A program made the translations under genes and the position numbers. A stretch of DNA of 64,000 bases from Granulicella sibirica (lineage in GTDB: Bacteria; Acidobacteriota; Terriglobia; Terriglobales; Acidobacteriaceae): contig NZ_RDSM01000007.1 of NCBI RefSeq assembly GCF_004115155.1, positions 1 through 64,000 on the forward strand, read 5' to 3'. Below are positions 17,378 to 25,886 of the stretch, piece by piece (position 1 is the stretch's first letter; each line of letters starts with the position of its first letter). The notes beneath the pieces are model-generated. The model did no database searches. It was not told where the DNA came from and was given only the letters and a program-made list of their open reading frames with translations.

Positions 17378-19942
17378 ATGACAGCGAACATGACCCAATC
17401 CGTGACGGATCACCCGAAGCTCATCCTGGAGCTTTCGATTGATGCGTTTGGCCTTGTCACACGCAAGGAATCGGAACTCAACCGGAAAGACACGCTCGAG
17501 GGCACGCTCCTCCTGCAGATCTATCCAGGGATCAAGGTCGCACGCGTGAGTGTTCCAACCGAACTCGACGCCTATGAGCAATCAGTGGTGGAAAGCCGGA
17601 TGGCAAACCTGGTTTATCAGGGAGTGCACTACAAACTTGCAGGCGCAAGTGGTGCGGCGAAGGACGGACGTTTCTACTTCGTCGATACCAATCACGCTAA
17701 GGACATTGCTGAGCGCTTTCAGCACTGGCCAGAGGCTGCGATGGTGTACTTTTCCATCCTCATCTCTGACTGCAAGACCGTAATCGAGGAGCCAGACCTG
17801 ACAGTCCTTGTCGTCAAGGATCATATCCTTGGCACTAACGATTGCCGCGGATGGCTTCGCGAGTCCCTGTACCGGAAGCTACAACTTCCCCAGGATCGAT
17901 TCGCCCAGTTTCGACTGGCATTCGATGCACGCGAACCGAAGCAGGCGAAGGGTGCTCTCAAGGCAATGAGCGATCGCGTAGCTGAAAAGCTAGGTGTCGA
18001 TATCATTCTGCCCGAAAGCTCCTGCAAGCCCGAGCTTAAGGGATCAGGCAAATTTATCCCGCAAGCGAAGACCACCGGAAGACTCGTCCAGGGTCCGGTC
18101 ATTCTTGGAATTAAGCAATATTCCCGGAAGACCTTCTACGGCTCAAGTTACACGCTGGTCGAAAATGCTTCGGAAGAGGCTCTTCGTACCGAGATCATTC
18201 CTCCGACTATCGAGGAAGTTCGGCAGGTACGTAAAGCATGGGAGGACGGGGATTATGCCGCTCTTCTCAAATTGTTGGGACGGAACGAGGAAGAGGAGAT
18301 TGGTTTCGACGACAGCTTCGATACAGAAAGCTTCGACGAAACGGCAGTAGCAACTCCTCAGGAAGGATGTGACCCGTCAGAAGCAGTTCTTCTGGCAGAC
18401 AAGAGCGGCAGTGCGATCCGCATTCCGTTCGTTGCCAACCAGTTGAATCGAAAGCTGGCACGCTGGGCCTTTCGCGCAATGACAGGAGGGACACTCCGTC
18501 TTCCTGCGTTCGCATTGGTCGATGACGGAGTTCTGGTTGAGCATGGAGGGAAGATTCTCTTCGCGTCCGACTGGATTCCAAAGGACGCCGCCATCACCTC
18601 CCTCACCTCGGAGCAGAGTCTGTGCGTCCGATATCCCATACGGATGCAGGAAGATCTACTGCCTGTTCGTCATCTTTTGGATGGCGAACTTGTACCTCGT
18701 CTCACAGAAGCGCTTGGCACATCGGAATTACCCGAAGGCGTAATTCACCACATTCTGCGCACACAGCTCCGGATGAATGGAACATACATTTTGCATTCGG
18801 AGACGGCGGCGAAGAACGGTGGGGATTTCGACTATGACACGATCTGCGCCATTCCATCCGATCAGTTCCCGAAGTTCGTTCAGGGACGGATTGCGTATGG
18901 GGAACACTTCACCAATCCGGAGAAGACGAAGACGAAGGCCCGCTCCCAATGGTGGAACGTACATCTGGTCGCCATGAAGGCACGTGGAAACAAGATCGGT
19001 TCGATCACGGATCTGAAGACCTCGTGCGTGGCAGCCGGCAGGATTGACCTCGCTTACCAACTGGTCATTCAACTGCAAAACGCGCTCGATTCTCTCAAGC
19101 ACAAGGTATCCGTGGATGAAGAAGTCGTGCGCGAAATCCGTAAGGAGGTCAATTCGGCACCCTGGCTTCGCTACAAACGCGAGCGCCGGGTTACGGATAT
19201 GCCCATGCACCTCGAAGTCGTCGACACCGATAAGGTGGGCCGGATGTACAACGTGGTGCGGAAAGAACTGGGTGACCTCGAACAGGAAAAAATGGCCATG
19301 GAAGACTTCCGTGGGCTCTTTACTGGCCACTCGGTCAGCAAGGAGATGTTCAAGGAGTGCGAACTGGTCAACAACATCTTTGGCGATATTGCTTCTCGCA
19401 TAGCCGAACGCGAAGGGAAACTCCGTTTGGAGTTGAACAATGCGCAGGCGTTTTGGGAGGCAGTACGGCAGGGACAGGACAAGGAAGTACGAAAGTCAGC
19501 CGTGCTTGCCCGTAACAAGGCACAAGCGGCGGTCTGGGAGTCTGAGCAGGAGGCGAAGAAGCAGTTCCGTTCGCTCAACTTGTTCATGCACTTCTGGGCT
19601 GAGGGCAAGCACGATAACCGGGCAGCTTGGGCACAGGCGATGGCACATGTCGTCACCAGCGGCAAAGGCACCGGTGCAGCTCTCTTCCATACCTTCCCGC
19701 AGGAAATAGTCGATGCTTTCGCAGAGCAGACCGGAGGCGAAAGCGTTCCGGTCCGGAAGCCAAAGACGATCGATGGCTACGTCGAGTTTGATGACGAACA
19801 GCGAGCGTATCTCATCGAAGTGATCCCCAACCCGGGGGCCGAAGACACCAAGAAAGCGATCTTCCTCTTTCAGTACGCGGGGAAACGCGACCTTGTCTTC
19901 GAAGACACGAGAATCTCTCCGTTTCGGGGAGATCGCTCTTAA
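17378..19942 (+). CDS. Putative single-chain RNA polymerase of the double-psi-beta-barrel (RdRP/YonO-like) family
   Basis: The 854-residue protein carries a chain of motifs in the order seen in eukaryotic RdRPs and multisubunit RNA-polymerase beta' subunits. It has YKLAGASGAAKDGRFYFVD (about 89-107, compare the RdRP LxxSASxxKxGxxYFV block) and GVDIILPESSCK (about 206-217). It then has LCVRYPIRMQEDL (about 415-427, compare beta' NRAPTLHR and RdRP RxPCLHPGD). GGDFDYD follows, with D483, D485 and D487 in the DxDGD metal-binding position. Last come GNKIGSITDL and LVIQLQNALDSLKHK (about 560-576, compare RdRP AVDxxKTG). Tyr replaces the usual Gly inside DxDGD. It opens the operon carrying the coupling ATPase. 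Catalysis and template type are inference. Confidence 0.65.
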   Translation: MTANMTQSVTDHPKLILELSIDAFGLVTRKESELNRKDTLEGTLLLQIYPGIKVARVSVPTELDAYEQSVVESRMANLVYQGVHYKLAGASGAAKDGRFYFVDTNHAKDIAERFQHWPEAAMVYFSILISDCKTVIEEPDLTVLVVKDHILGTNDCRGWLRESLYRKLQLPQDRFAQFRLAFDAREPKQAKGALKAMSDRVAEKLGVDIILPESSCKPELKGSGKFIPQAKTTGRLVQGPVILGIKQYSRKTFYGSSYTLVENASEEALRTEIIPPTIEEVRQVRKAWEDGDYAALLKLLGRNEEEEIGFDDSFDTESFDETAVATPQEGCDPSEAVLLADKSGSAIRIPFVANQLNRKLARWAFRAMTGGTLRLPAFALVDDGVLVEHGGKILFASDWIPKDAAITSLTSEQSLCVRYPIRMQEDLLPVRHLLDGELVPRLTEALGTSELPEGVIHHILRTQLRMNGTYILHSETAAKNGGDFDYDTICAIPSDQFPKFVQGRIAYGEHFTNPEKTKTKARSQWWNVHLVAMKARGNKIGSITDLKTSCVAAGRIDLAYQLVIQLQNALDSLKHKVSVDEEVVREIRKEVNSAPWLRYKRERRVTDMPMHLEVVDTDKVGRMYNVVRKELGDLEQEKMAMEDFRGLFTGHSVSKEMFKECELVNNIFGDIASRIAEREGKLRLELNNAQAFWEAVRQGQDKEVRKSAVLARNKAQAAVWESEQEAKKQFRSLNLFMHFWAEGKHDNRAAWAQAMAHVVTSGKGTGAALFHTFPQEIVDAFAEQTGGESVPVRKPKTIDGYVEFDDEQRAYLIEVIPNPGAEDTKKAIFLFQYAGKRDLVFEDTRISPFRGDRS

Positions 19943-20025
19943 CCCTGCTGGAGGAGGTGCGGCTTTCGTCTGCGCCTCCTCTCGCCGGAGATTCTGTCGC
20001 CTCGAACGGGCGCACGGAGGATATT

Positions 20026-20862
20026 ATGAACCGTTTCTGGCTTCCTGCCATCGTGCTATTCGCGCTCACCGCGAAGGCGCAGAACATCAACTTTCAGGAC
20101 CTTCCCCACATCCACACGGCACTGCATCACCTCACGGCGATCGATCTCGGCGAACCGATCCAGTTCATCGCCGCGGCGGATCTGGAGTCATTCCAGATCG
20201 AACGTGCGGGAGACAAAGTTCTTCTGCAACCGCTCAAAGAAAGCGCCACGACCAACCTAATCCTATGGACCGCGTCCCGCCAAGTCGCCTATGAACTCGA
20301 CGCACCGGGAGATGTGGCGAAGATGAATGTGCTGGTGCGGAATCTTCCTGCATCCCCTCGCGCCGCCGCGGATGCGTCTTCTGCGAAAGAGCGGCAAGAG
20401 GGCGCAGCAGCGGCCACGTCGCAGGCGATGCTTGGGGCCCAGAATATCGTCGCGGAGCAGCCGCTGAAGCTATCCCCCACAGAAGTATCGGTCTCTCTTC
20501 TTCACGTACTGCATACGGGCGAAGGAACATTTCTCCAGTACGAGATCGTCAACCATTCGACCACACCCTTTCGGGTGACCACGCCGTCGATCGCCCGCCT
20601 CTTACCCTCGCAGACTCCGATCTCGCTTCTTGCCCTTCGAAATCACCAGATTTCCCCACAGACTCTCAGCGGCTTCAAGGCTAAACCTGACGGAACAGCA
20701 ACAACGGTTACAGGAGAGTCAGCACAGACGGACGTTTCGCCAGGCGCCTCGACGAGCGGGTATGTCCTGGTCCACAGGTCCGCCGCCACAACACCAGAAA
20801 TTTACCAGTTGAACTTCGGCTCCTCTGCGTCCGGAGCTCTTGTCGAGACCGTGGTGATCTGA
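20026..20862 (+). CDS. VirB9/TrbG-like exported T4SS protein (second copy)
   Basis: The 278-residue protein has a clear signal peptide (MNRFWLPAIVLFALTAKAQ, cleavage near AKA-Q). ATG 20026 is chosen because GGAGG lies upstream and the signal peptide begins there. The N-terminal half (IDLGEPIQFIAAADLESFQI, TTNLILWTASRQVAYEL) and the C-terminal half (LHVLHTGEGTFLQYEIVNHS) follow the VirB9 two-domain pattern. The C-terminal half is built like the truncated protein at 172-951. It is probably the working VirB9 of this element. It lies between the polymerase-like gene and the coupling protein. Confidence 0.6.
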   Translation: MNRFWLPAIVLFALTAKAQNINFQDLPHIHTALHHLTAIDLGEPIQFIAAADLESFQIERAGDKVLLQPLKESATTNLILWTASRQVAYELDAPGDVAKMNVLVRNLPASPRAAADASSAKERQEGAAAATSQAMLGAQNIVAEQPLKLSPTEVSVSLLHVLHTGEGTFLQYEIVNHSTTPFRVTTPSIARLLPSQTPISLLALRNHQISPQTLSGFKAKPDGTATTVTGESAQTDVSPGASTSGYVLVHRSAATTPEIYQLNFGSSASGALVETVVI

Positions 20863-20863
20863 G

Positions 20864-21100
20864 ATGGCAACGGACCGTCTCATCACCTCGGTGGAGGCCC
20901 GGGAGATGCTACGCCGGGTCTATCGCTCCGATGGCGAAATCAACCTCGCAGAGGTCCTTCGCAGAGGAGTATCTGATACGATCAAGCCAATTGCGGAGAC
21001 GGGAAGAATGCGTCCGAGCACGCCCCTCGTCGTCGCAAGTGTCATGGTCCTCTTGCTTATCGCGGCCTTCGTCTACTTCAGCGTTGGAGCACGGCGGTGA
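20864..21100 (+). CDS. Small tail-anchored membrane protein
   Basis: The 78-residue protein has a charged N-terminal cytoplasmic part and a single C-terminal membrane helix (VVASVMVLLLIAAFVYF). It starts one base after the VirB9-like stop, and its last codons overlap the GTG of the coupling protein. This indicates translational coupling within the operon. I do not recognise the family. A partner of the coupling protein is a reasonable guess from position only. Confidence 0.6.
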   Translation: MATDRLITSVEAREMLRRVYRSDGEINLAEVLRRGVSDTIKPIAETGRMRPSTPLVVASVMVLLLIAAFVYFSVGARR

Positions 21101-22893
21101 GCGCGATATATGACGACCGCCGGCCAGCACCCCGTGCCGGCGAGGATGCTGCCGCCATTATCGTCCTTGGAGGCTGCGCTCTCGTCGCCATCCTCTGGTA
21201 TGTCGGCGTCTCTCGCCTGCATCTTCGCAACACTCAGTGCCTCGAGCTATTCCTCGACCTAGCCATCCTGCTCTTCGGTAGCGGCCTTATTCTCTCCGAT
21301 TGCTTCGGCAGGCGCCAGAGACGAGAGGACGCTTGGCCCCATCCTGCATTACATGTTCCCGGCGATACCGATGAGAAGAATCTCAGCCGAGTTCGCTACG
21401 AAGGAAGCACCCTGCTCGGCTACAACGTTCACGGTGAACCATGGTTCTGGCCGGATTCTGTCCGACTCAAGCACGGAGTCATCGCAGGTGGAAGCGGCGC
21501 GGGTAAGACAACCTTGCTTCAGAGCATCATTGCGCAGGACGTCAACCGGACCTTCCACGGAAGGCGTATGCCCATTATCATCTTCGATGGCAAGGGCGAC
21601 CAGGCGTTCGTGCAGGAGCTCCTCCCCCACATCGAAGCCGCTGGCAGGATGGAAGATCTACGGTTGATTGATCCGTCCAATCCACAGGAATCGTGGTCGT
21701 ACAACCCTCTTTACAGCCCGGACTCGCTCTATCAAGAGCACGTGAACTTTATCTTCTCGTCTTTCGGGATGCGGGAGGATTTCTTCGCGGGACACCAGGA
21801 GGCGTACCTCTCCGATCTCGTCCGCATCCTGTACTACACCGGCAAGGTGTTCAACATGCGTGATGTGCTCGTCATGGCCCTGGACGAAAAGATACTGAAT
21901 GAGCAGATCGGGATTGCACAGCGCCGTATCGACAACCTTCCGTCTATCTCACTAACGATGCGGCTGAACCTTGAGATGTCGATCAAAATGATTCGCAAGT
22001 CGCTGGCGGACAGGGAGCGAATCACCAAGATCCAGGGTCTACTGAATGAATTGTTGGCTTTCCTGGAGGATGATCTCTCCATCGTTACTGGTTCCTACCA
22101 GAACATGCTCACCATCGAGGAGGTCGTCGAGAAAGGGCTCATCCTCGTCATCTCCCTGAACTCGAATAAGAACAAGAGAGCCAGCGAAGCACTCGGAAAG
22201 ATCCTGCTACAGAACATTCGGCTAATGGTTGGCAAGCGCTACCAGCAGATGTTGTCGCTGAACCTTGAACAGGAACCGATTCTCAGCGTCATCTGCGATG
22301 AGATCGCGCGGTACGCCGATCCGGATTTTTCGCAGGTCCTGCAGACCGCTCGTGGCGCTCGTGTCTCCTTCCTCTTCTCCTTCCAAGCTGTGCCACAGCT
22401 CGAGAATGTGAGCCGGGCTTTTGCTGAGGAAGTATGCTCGGCCCCCGGCACCAAGATGCTAATGAACGGCACCGACGAGTCTACGGCGCAGTGGTTCCTG
22501 AAAGCTTCCTCAAGGGTCCTGCGCAAACGCCGCAGCCTCGCCGTGCGTCGAACCGGGGTGTTCAGCCAAAAATACACCGAGACCGGAACTGGCAATGAGA
22601 GCGATATCCGTGAGACTCGCGCACGCGAAGAGCACATCAAGAACATGCCGGTCGGTCAACTCGAAATCCTGATGGTCGATCCACGCGAGGGCACACTCCA
22701 CTCTCATCTCCACGCGCGGAGAGCAATGACCTACCGGCCGGAAGAGATGAAGTCGTTGCTCTATCCGCGGATGCATGACGTGATCAATCCGGAGGTGGGC
22801 GCTAACCTGCGATTTAGCAGTGACGAACCACGTCGTGGACGGCGCAGGACCGCCGGTACCTTGACGAGCTTCTGGACAGGGGAGGAGTCATGA
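21097..22893 (+). CDS. Type IV coupling protein (VirD4/TraD-like ATPase)
   Basis: T4CPs are hexameric inner-membrane ATPases that bring the relaxase-DNA complex to the secretion channel. The 598-residue protein has two N-terminal membrane helices (about 20-36 and 45-65). Walker A AGGSGAGKTTL is at about 130-140, IIIFDGKGDQAF follows, and the Walker B-type ICDEIARYAD is near 395. The segment ARGARVSFLFSFQAVPQL (about 417-434) is the conserved TraD/VirD4 sensor region. The start is GTG within the overlap with the preceding gene. The protein looks intact, so this element probably mobilises DNA, although the relaxase is outside the window. Confidence 0.88.
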   Translation: MSAIYDDRRPAPRAGEDAAAIIVLGGCALVAILWYVGVSRLHLRNTQCLELFLDLAILLFGSGLILSDCFGRRQRREDAWPHPALHVPGDTDEKNLSRVRYEGSTLLGYNVHGEPWFWPDSVRLKHGVIAGGSGAGKTTLLQSIIAQDVNRTFHGRRMPIIIFDGKGDQAFVQELLPHIEAAGRMEDLRLIDPSNPQESWSYNPLYSPDSLYQEHVNFIFSSFGMREDFFAGHQEAYLSDLVRILYYTGKVFNMRDVLVMALDEKILNEQIGIAQRRIDNLPSISLTMRLNLEMSIKMIRKSLADRERITKIQGLLNELLAFLEDDLSIVTGSYQNMLTIEEVVEKGLILVISLNSNKNKRASEALGKILLQNIRLMVGKRYQQMLSLNLEQEPILSVICDEIARYADPDFSQVLQTARGARVSFLFSFQAVPQLENVSRAFAEEVCSAPGTKMLMNGTDESTAQWFLKASSRVLRKRRSLAVRRTGVFSQKYTETGTGNESDIRETRAREEHIKNMPVGQLEILMVDPREGTLHSHLHARRAMTYRPEEMKSLLYPRMHDVINPEVGANLRFSSDEPRRGRRRTAGTLTSFWTGEES

Positions 22894-23633
22894 ACAACAT
22901 CAGCCGAGTCGCAATCCTTGGTTTTGCCTTGAGCGCGTCGTCCCTTTATCCAGCACAATCAACGCCGCCTGCTGCACCGTCAAAGCCGGCACCGAAACGA
23001 TCTCAGGGCGTACTTGACTATGCCCTGGGCAAGATCAATCCGGACAACAAAGACTACGGGAACTCCGCCGCGGATGCACGGAGTGAGCTTGTGGGCTACA
23101 CCATCCAGAACATCTATTTCTGGTCGAATGTCCTCAGCCTCTCGCTCCTTGCTGCGACCTCCACAGCGCTTGTTCTTGTTCTCCGCGCCCAGGACAAGCG
23201 CGAGATCATCGCGGCGAACCTGATCTCCCAACTGTGGAATGGCCGGGTCATCGATCGACGGGAGATCGTTCGTCGCACCGGAATGTACAACACGCTTGTC
23301 GAAACGAAGAACGCCGCTCTGAATCAGACGCCATCTCCCAATAGGGAACAACTTTCAGAGTCTCAGGCAGCAGAACAACCCTCACAGAAACAAACTGGGA
23401 AGAAGACGCGTGTTCCATCGGAGGCGGCAGCGCCTAAGTCGCCGGCGTCCCACACAGAACAGGTAGAGACCGGAATCGCACCTTCCGGTGAGTTGCAACA
23501 AAAAACGACACTTCTCCAAGGCCAGAACCAGGCGCTACGCAATTCAGAACGCAACCTAAGAGAACGCCTGAATCAGGTGTCTCAGGACTTAGAGCAGGAG
23601 CGGCGTCGCAACCAAACACTCAAGGGTGCATAG
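22890..23633 (+). CDS. Membrane protein with C-terminal coiled coil, unknown
   Basis: The 247-residue protein has an N-terminal signal-like segment (ISRVAILGFALSASSLYPAQ) and an internal membrane helix (NVLSLSLLAATSTALVLVL, about 72-90). A low-complexity Pro/Gln/Lys linker leads to a C-terminal coiled coil (LRNSERNLRERLNQVSQDLE). The ATG overlaps the coupling-protein stop (ATGA). The arrangement suggests a conjugation accessory protein that docks to the coupling protein. The family is not recognised. Confidence 0.6.
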   Translation: MNNISRVAILGFALSASSLYPAQSTPPAAPSKPAPKRSQGVLDYALGKINPDNKDYGNSAADARSELVGYTIQNIYFWSNVLSLSLLAATSTALVLVLRAQDKREIIAANLISQLWNGRVIDRREIVRRTGMYNTLVETKNAALNQTPSPNREQLSESQAAEQPSQKQTGKKTRVPSEAAAPKSPASHTEQVETGIAPSGELQQKTTLLQGQNQALRNSERNLRERLNQVSQDLEQERRRNQTLKGA

Positions 23634-23642
23634 GAGGAGCGC

Positions 23643-24311
23643 TTGAAAACACGCAATGATTTTCGAACTCAAGAAGAGTGGCTCGCTTTTGTGCACGAGA
23701 CCGTGGCCGCCGAGGATATCCCGTTCACTCTTGCGATTGGGCTTACCAGGATGTACCAGCAGTTCTATGAAGTGCGATCCCAGCCCTTCCCCGAACGATT
23801 ATCCTCGGAGATCGAGCGCATCTCTGCAATGGCGGAACCGGGGAGAACGCAGGAACTGGAGGCTCTGAACAACACCATTATGGGCGACATAATCCAGTTC
23901 CTGTTCACGGCCTCGAGCGGAAGGTCCACCGGGGGGGACTGCCCGTATCCTGTCACCCCCCGCGAAATCATCGAGCAGCTTCTGGAACATTTGCGTACAA
24001 AGAACCCCTACTTCGCTTTGTGGACCCACTACAAGGACAACGTATCCGGACGAGAGAGTGCGCCGGAGTGGCGGGAGTATGTAATCAGAACGATGGGCGT
24101 CGGCGAAGACCGCGAGATCGAATTCGCCCACTTGATGTCAGAGCTGGGACGTTGTCTCGACCTGTATCACCAGCGCGAGATGCCGCTTCCGAAGCACTTC
24201 TACTTTCAGATCTGGTTTCTGTATCGGACCAATGGACCGGAAAGAAACGCGATGACTCGGGCTTTGGTGCAGGAACTCGTGGAGGGATTGGAGCCGTGCG
24301 CGTCCGCATAA
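23643..24311 (+). CDS. Conserved-looking soluble protein of unknown function
   Basis: The 222-residue, largely helical protein starts with TTG at 23643 behind a strong AGGAGG. Segments such as PREIIEQLLEHLRTKNPYFA and MPLPKHFYFQIWFLYRTNGP are well ordered and lack membrane spans. No domain is recognised. It lies in the transfer operon and overlaps the next gene by 16 bases. Confidence 0.55.
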   Translation: MKTRNDFRTQEEWLAFVHETVAAEDIPFTLAIGLTRMYQQFYEVRSQPFPERLSSEIERISAMAEPGRTQELEALNNTIMGDIIQFLFTASSGRSTGGDCPYPVTPREIIEQLLEHLRTKNPYFALWTHYKDNVSGRESAPEWREYVIRTMGVGEDREIEFAHLMSELGRCLDLYHQREMPLPKHFYFQIWFLYRTNGPERNAMTRALVQELVEGLEPCASA

Positions 24312-24835
24312 TCGGCCTCGGAACCAACTGGTGGTCGGCACGTCCATTGGACGTGGCCGACCCTTTCTGTTTGCGTCGCCATGCCGCATGGTTCAATTCC
24401 GCAGGCCTGAGATACGGCAATCGCTTGCGTTTGTGCTGGGTGTATCCGGGGCAGGTCCGCTTCAATCGGAGCAGCGGATTCAATCCGGAGTTTCCCGATC
24501 ACGTTCTCGGACGTGCCGTTGAATGCAATGAGCCGAACCGAATGCACGGCCGGATGCACCTGCTGATCACCCGTCTTCTGGATCAGAACGCGACGCCAGA
24601 AGGTTACCTCGTGACACTTACGGAACGAATGGGCGGCTCGATCCGATTCAGCCGCCCGGGCTGGAAGAGCGATGGAGTGCAGCTGATCTCCGTTAGCCTG
24701 CGCCGCGACCGCTACGAATTAATGGCTCTCATGAGAGGGAACGATTGGATTGAAAGCAATCTGGGCCGGTGGGTGTTGTCTGGTGACTTGACTCGCCTGG
24801 AACTTTCAAGCGCATCCTGGGGAGGTGAATTATGA
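24296..24835 (+). CDS. Unknown protein overlapping its neighbours
   Basis: The 179-residue product read from GTG 24296 (VRVRIIGLGTNWWSARPLDV) overlaps the preceding gene by 16 bases and the following one by 4 (ATGA). Frames opening at 24020 overlap the upstream gene too deeply to be credible. Aromatic and Arg-rich (RYGNRLRLCWVYPGQVRFN), it could bind nucleic acid, but that is only an impression. No family is recognised. Confidence 0.5.
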   Translation: MRVRIIGLGTNWWSARPLDVADPFCLRRHAAWFNSAGLRYGNRLRLCWVYPGQVRFNRSSGFNPEFPDHVLGRAVECNEPNRMHGRMHLLITRLLDQNATPEGYLVTLTERMGGSIRFSRPGWKSDGVQLISVSLRRDRYELMALMRGNDWIESNLGRWVLSGDLTRLELSSASWGGEL

Positions 24836-25650
24836 GGTATCGCAAAGGCTGTATTGCTATTTCCGATGAACACGATCTGCCGGTATTGCTCCACATTCGG
24901 AATACGCGTGCCATCACACTCAACCAACTGTATCGCCTGCTCGCTACCGAGAAGAGCGGTATCGCTCGCCGTAGTGTGCACTGGAGACTCACTCGACTGG
25001 AACAGGCGGGGCTTGTCCTGCGCATGACGTCAAGCCAGTTCTTCAGGCAACCGATCTTCCGAATCACTCCTTTGGGCCTTTCCTACCTAGAAATGCGTGG
25101 GCACACTCTTATCTCACTCCCGTCGACCGGGCGACAGATTCTGAACGAAACCCAGGTCTTTCACGCTCTGGAACTGGTGGAGATCCGACTTGCATTGCGC
25201 GAGAGCGGATTGCTTCAAACATGGCAGACAGAGCTCGAGTTGGCCTCACGGAATCTCGTATTCTATGGCGGAGCTGCAAAAGATTACGATGCTTTCATCA
25301 CTCTCCAAACGGAAGAAGGGGCGTGGCAACTCGCTCTGGAATACGAGCGAACGGTCAAAGGCTCTGCACGATACAGCGACATTCGAGCGGTCTTGAATGG
25401 CGACAAGACGGCAGATGCGGTGCTTTATCTCACTTCCAGTCATGATGTCTCGCACGTTCTCGCCATTGAAATGCGCGGTGTGAAGAAGACAATTGGTGTG
25501 GCACTGAGCGAGGATTTTCGTCGAGACCTTCTAAGAACACCCGTGCTTAACATCGGCGCAGGACATGCGGTCACCTCATTTCGTGAGTTCCTTCACGCCG
25601 CTCCTCGTGCCACAAAAGCAACAGACAGAGAGTTTTTGTCTGCCCTTTGA
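24832..25650 (+). CDS. Replication-relaxation-like winged-helix protein
   Basis: The 272-residue protein has an N-terminal winged helix (about 12-75: ITLNQLYRLLATEKSGIARR, VHWRLTRLEQAGLVLRM). A C-terminal domain follows with LALEYERTVKGSARYSDI (about 164-181). The ExE..K..Y pattern of that segment recalls the nuclease-like half of 'replication-relaxation' proteins found on plasmids and ICEs. These often lie near transfer or replication origins. Here a set of spaced GATTG repeats begins at its stop codon. It ends the second transfer operon. Assignment rests on pattern, not an alignment. Confidence 0.5.
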   Translation: MRYRKGCIAISDEHDLPVLLHIRNTRAITLNQLYRLLATEKSGIARRSVHWRLTRLEQAGLVLRMTSSQFFRQPIFRITPLGLSYLEMRGHTLISLPSTGRQILNETQVFHALELVEIRLALRESGLLQTWQTELELASRNLVFYGGAAKDYDAFITLQTEEGAWQLALEYERTVKGSARYSDIRAVLNGDKTADAVLYLTSSHDVSHVLAIEMRGVKKTIGVALSEDFRRDLLRTPVLNIGAGHAVTSFREFLHAAPRATKATDREFLSAL

Positions 25651-25725
25651 TTGCCAGTTGCCTGCCCATAGGGTGCCGATTGAAACCCAATTAGCTCCCG
25701 ATTGCCCGCTTTTGCAGTGCGATTG
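25649..25725 (+). repeat. Iteron-like GATTG repeats
   Basis: GATTG occurs at 25649, 25678, 25700 and 25721, with start spacings of 29, 22 and 21 bp. The last three are extended to CGATTG, and copies 2 and 3 to CCGATTG. Copies 1 and 3 extend to GATTGCC. Near-helical spacing directly after a replication-relaxation-like gene suggests a protein-binding array (origin or operator). The motif is short, so chance clustering remains possible. Confidence 0.4.
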
Positions 25726-25886
25726 AGCAGATATACGCCTTGTAACCCCTCATGCTTTCAAAAGTTTGCGATCTGACTATCCCCTTGTGTTGGGTTGATT
25801 TTCGGCTAGGTTGTGAAAAGCGAACGAATTGGCTGATGGAAGCCCTTCCAGCAACTCTACCCACGACCAATCACAGTGAACGGAGG

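Noticed and set aside
17378..19942. Relaxase/TraI interpretation of the 854-residue protein
   Set aside because: No HUH or relaxase Tyr motif is visible; the barrel motifs fit a polymerase better.
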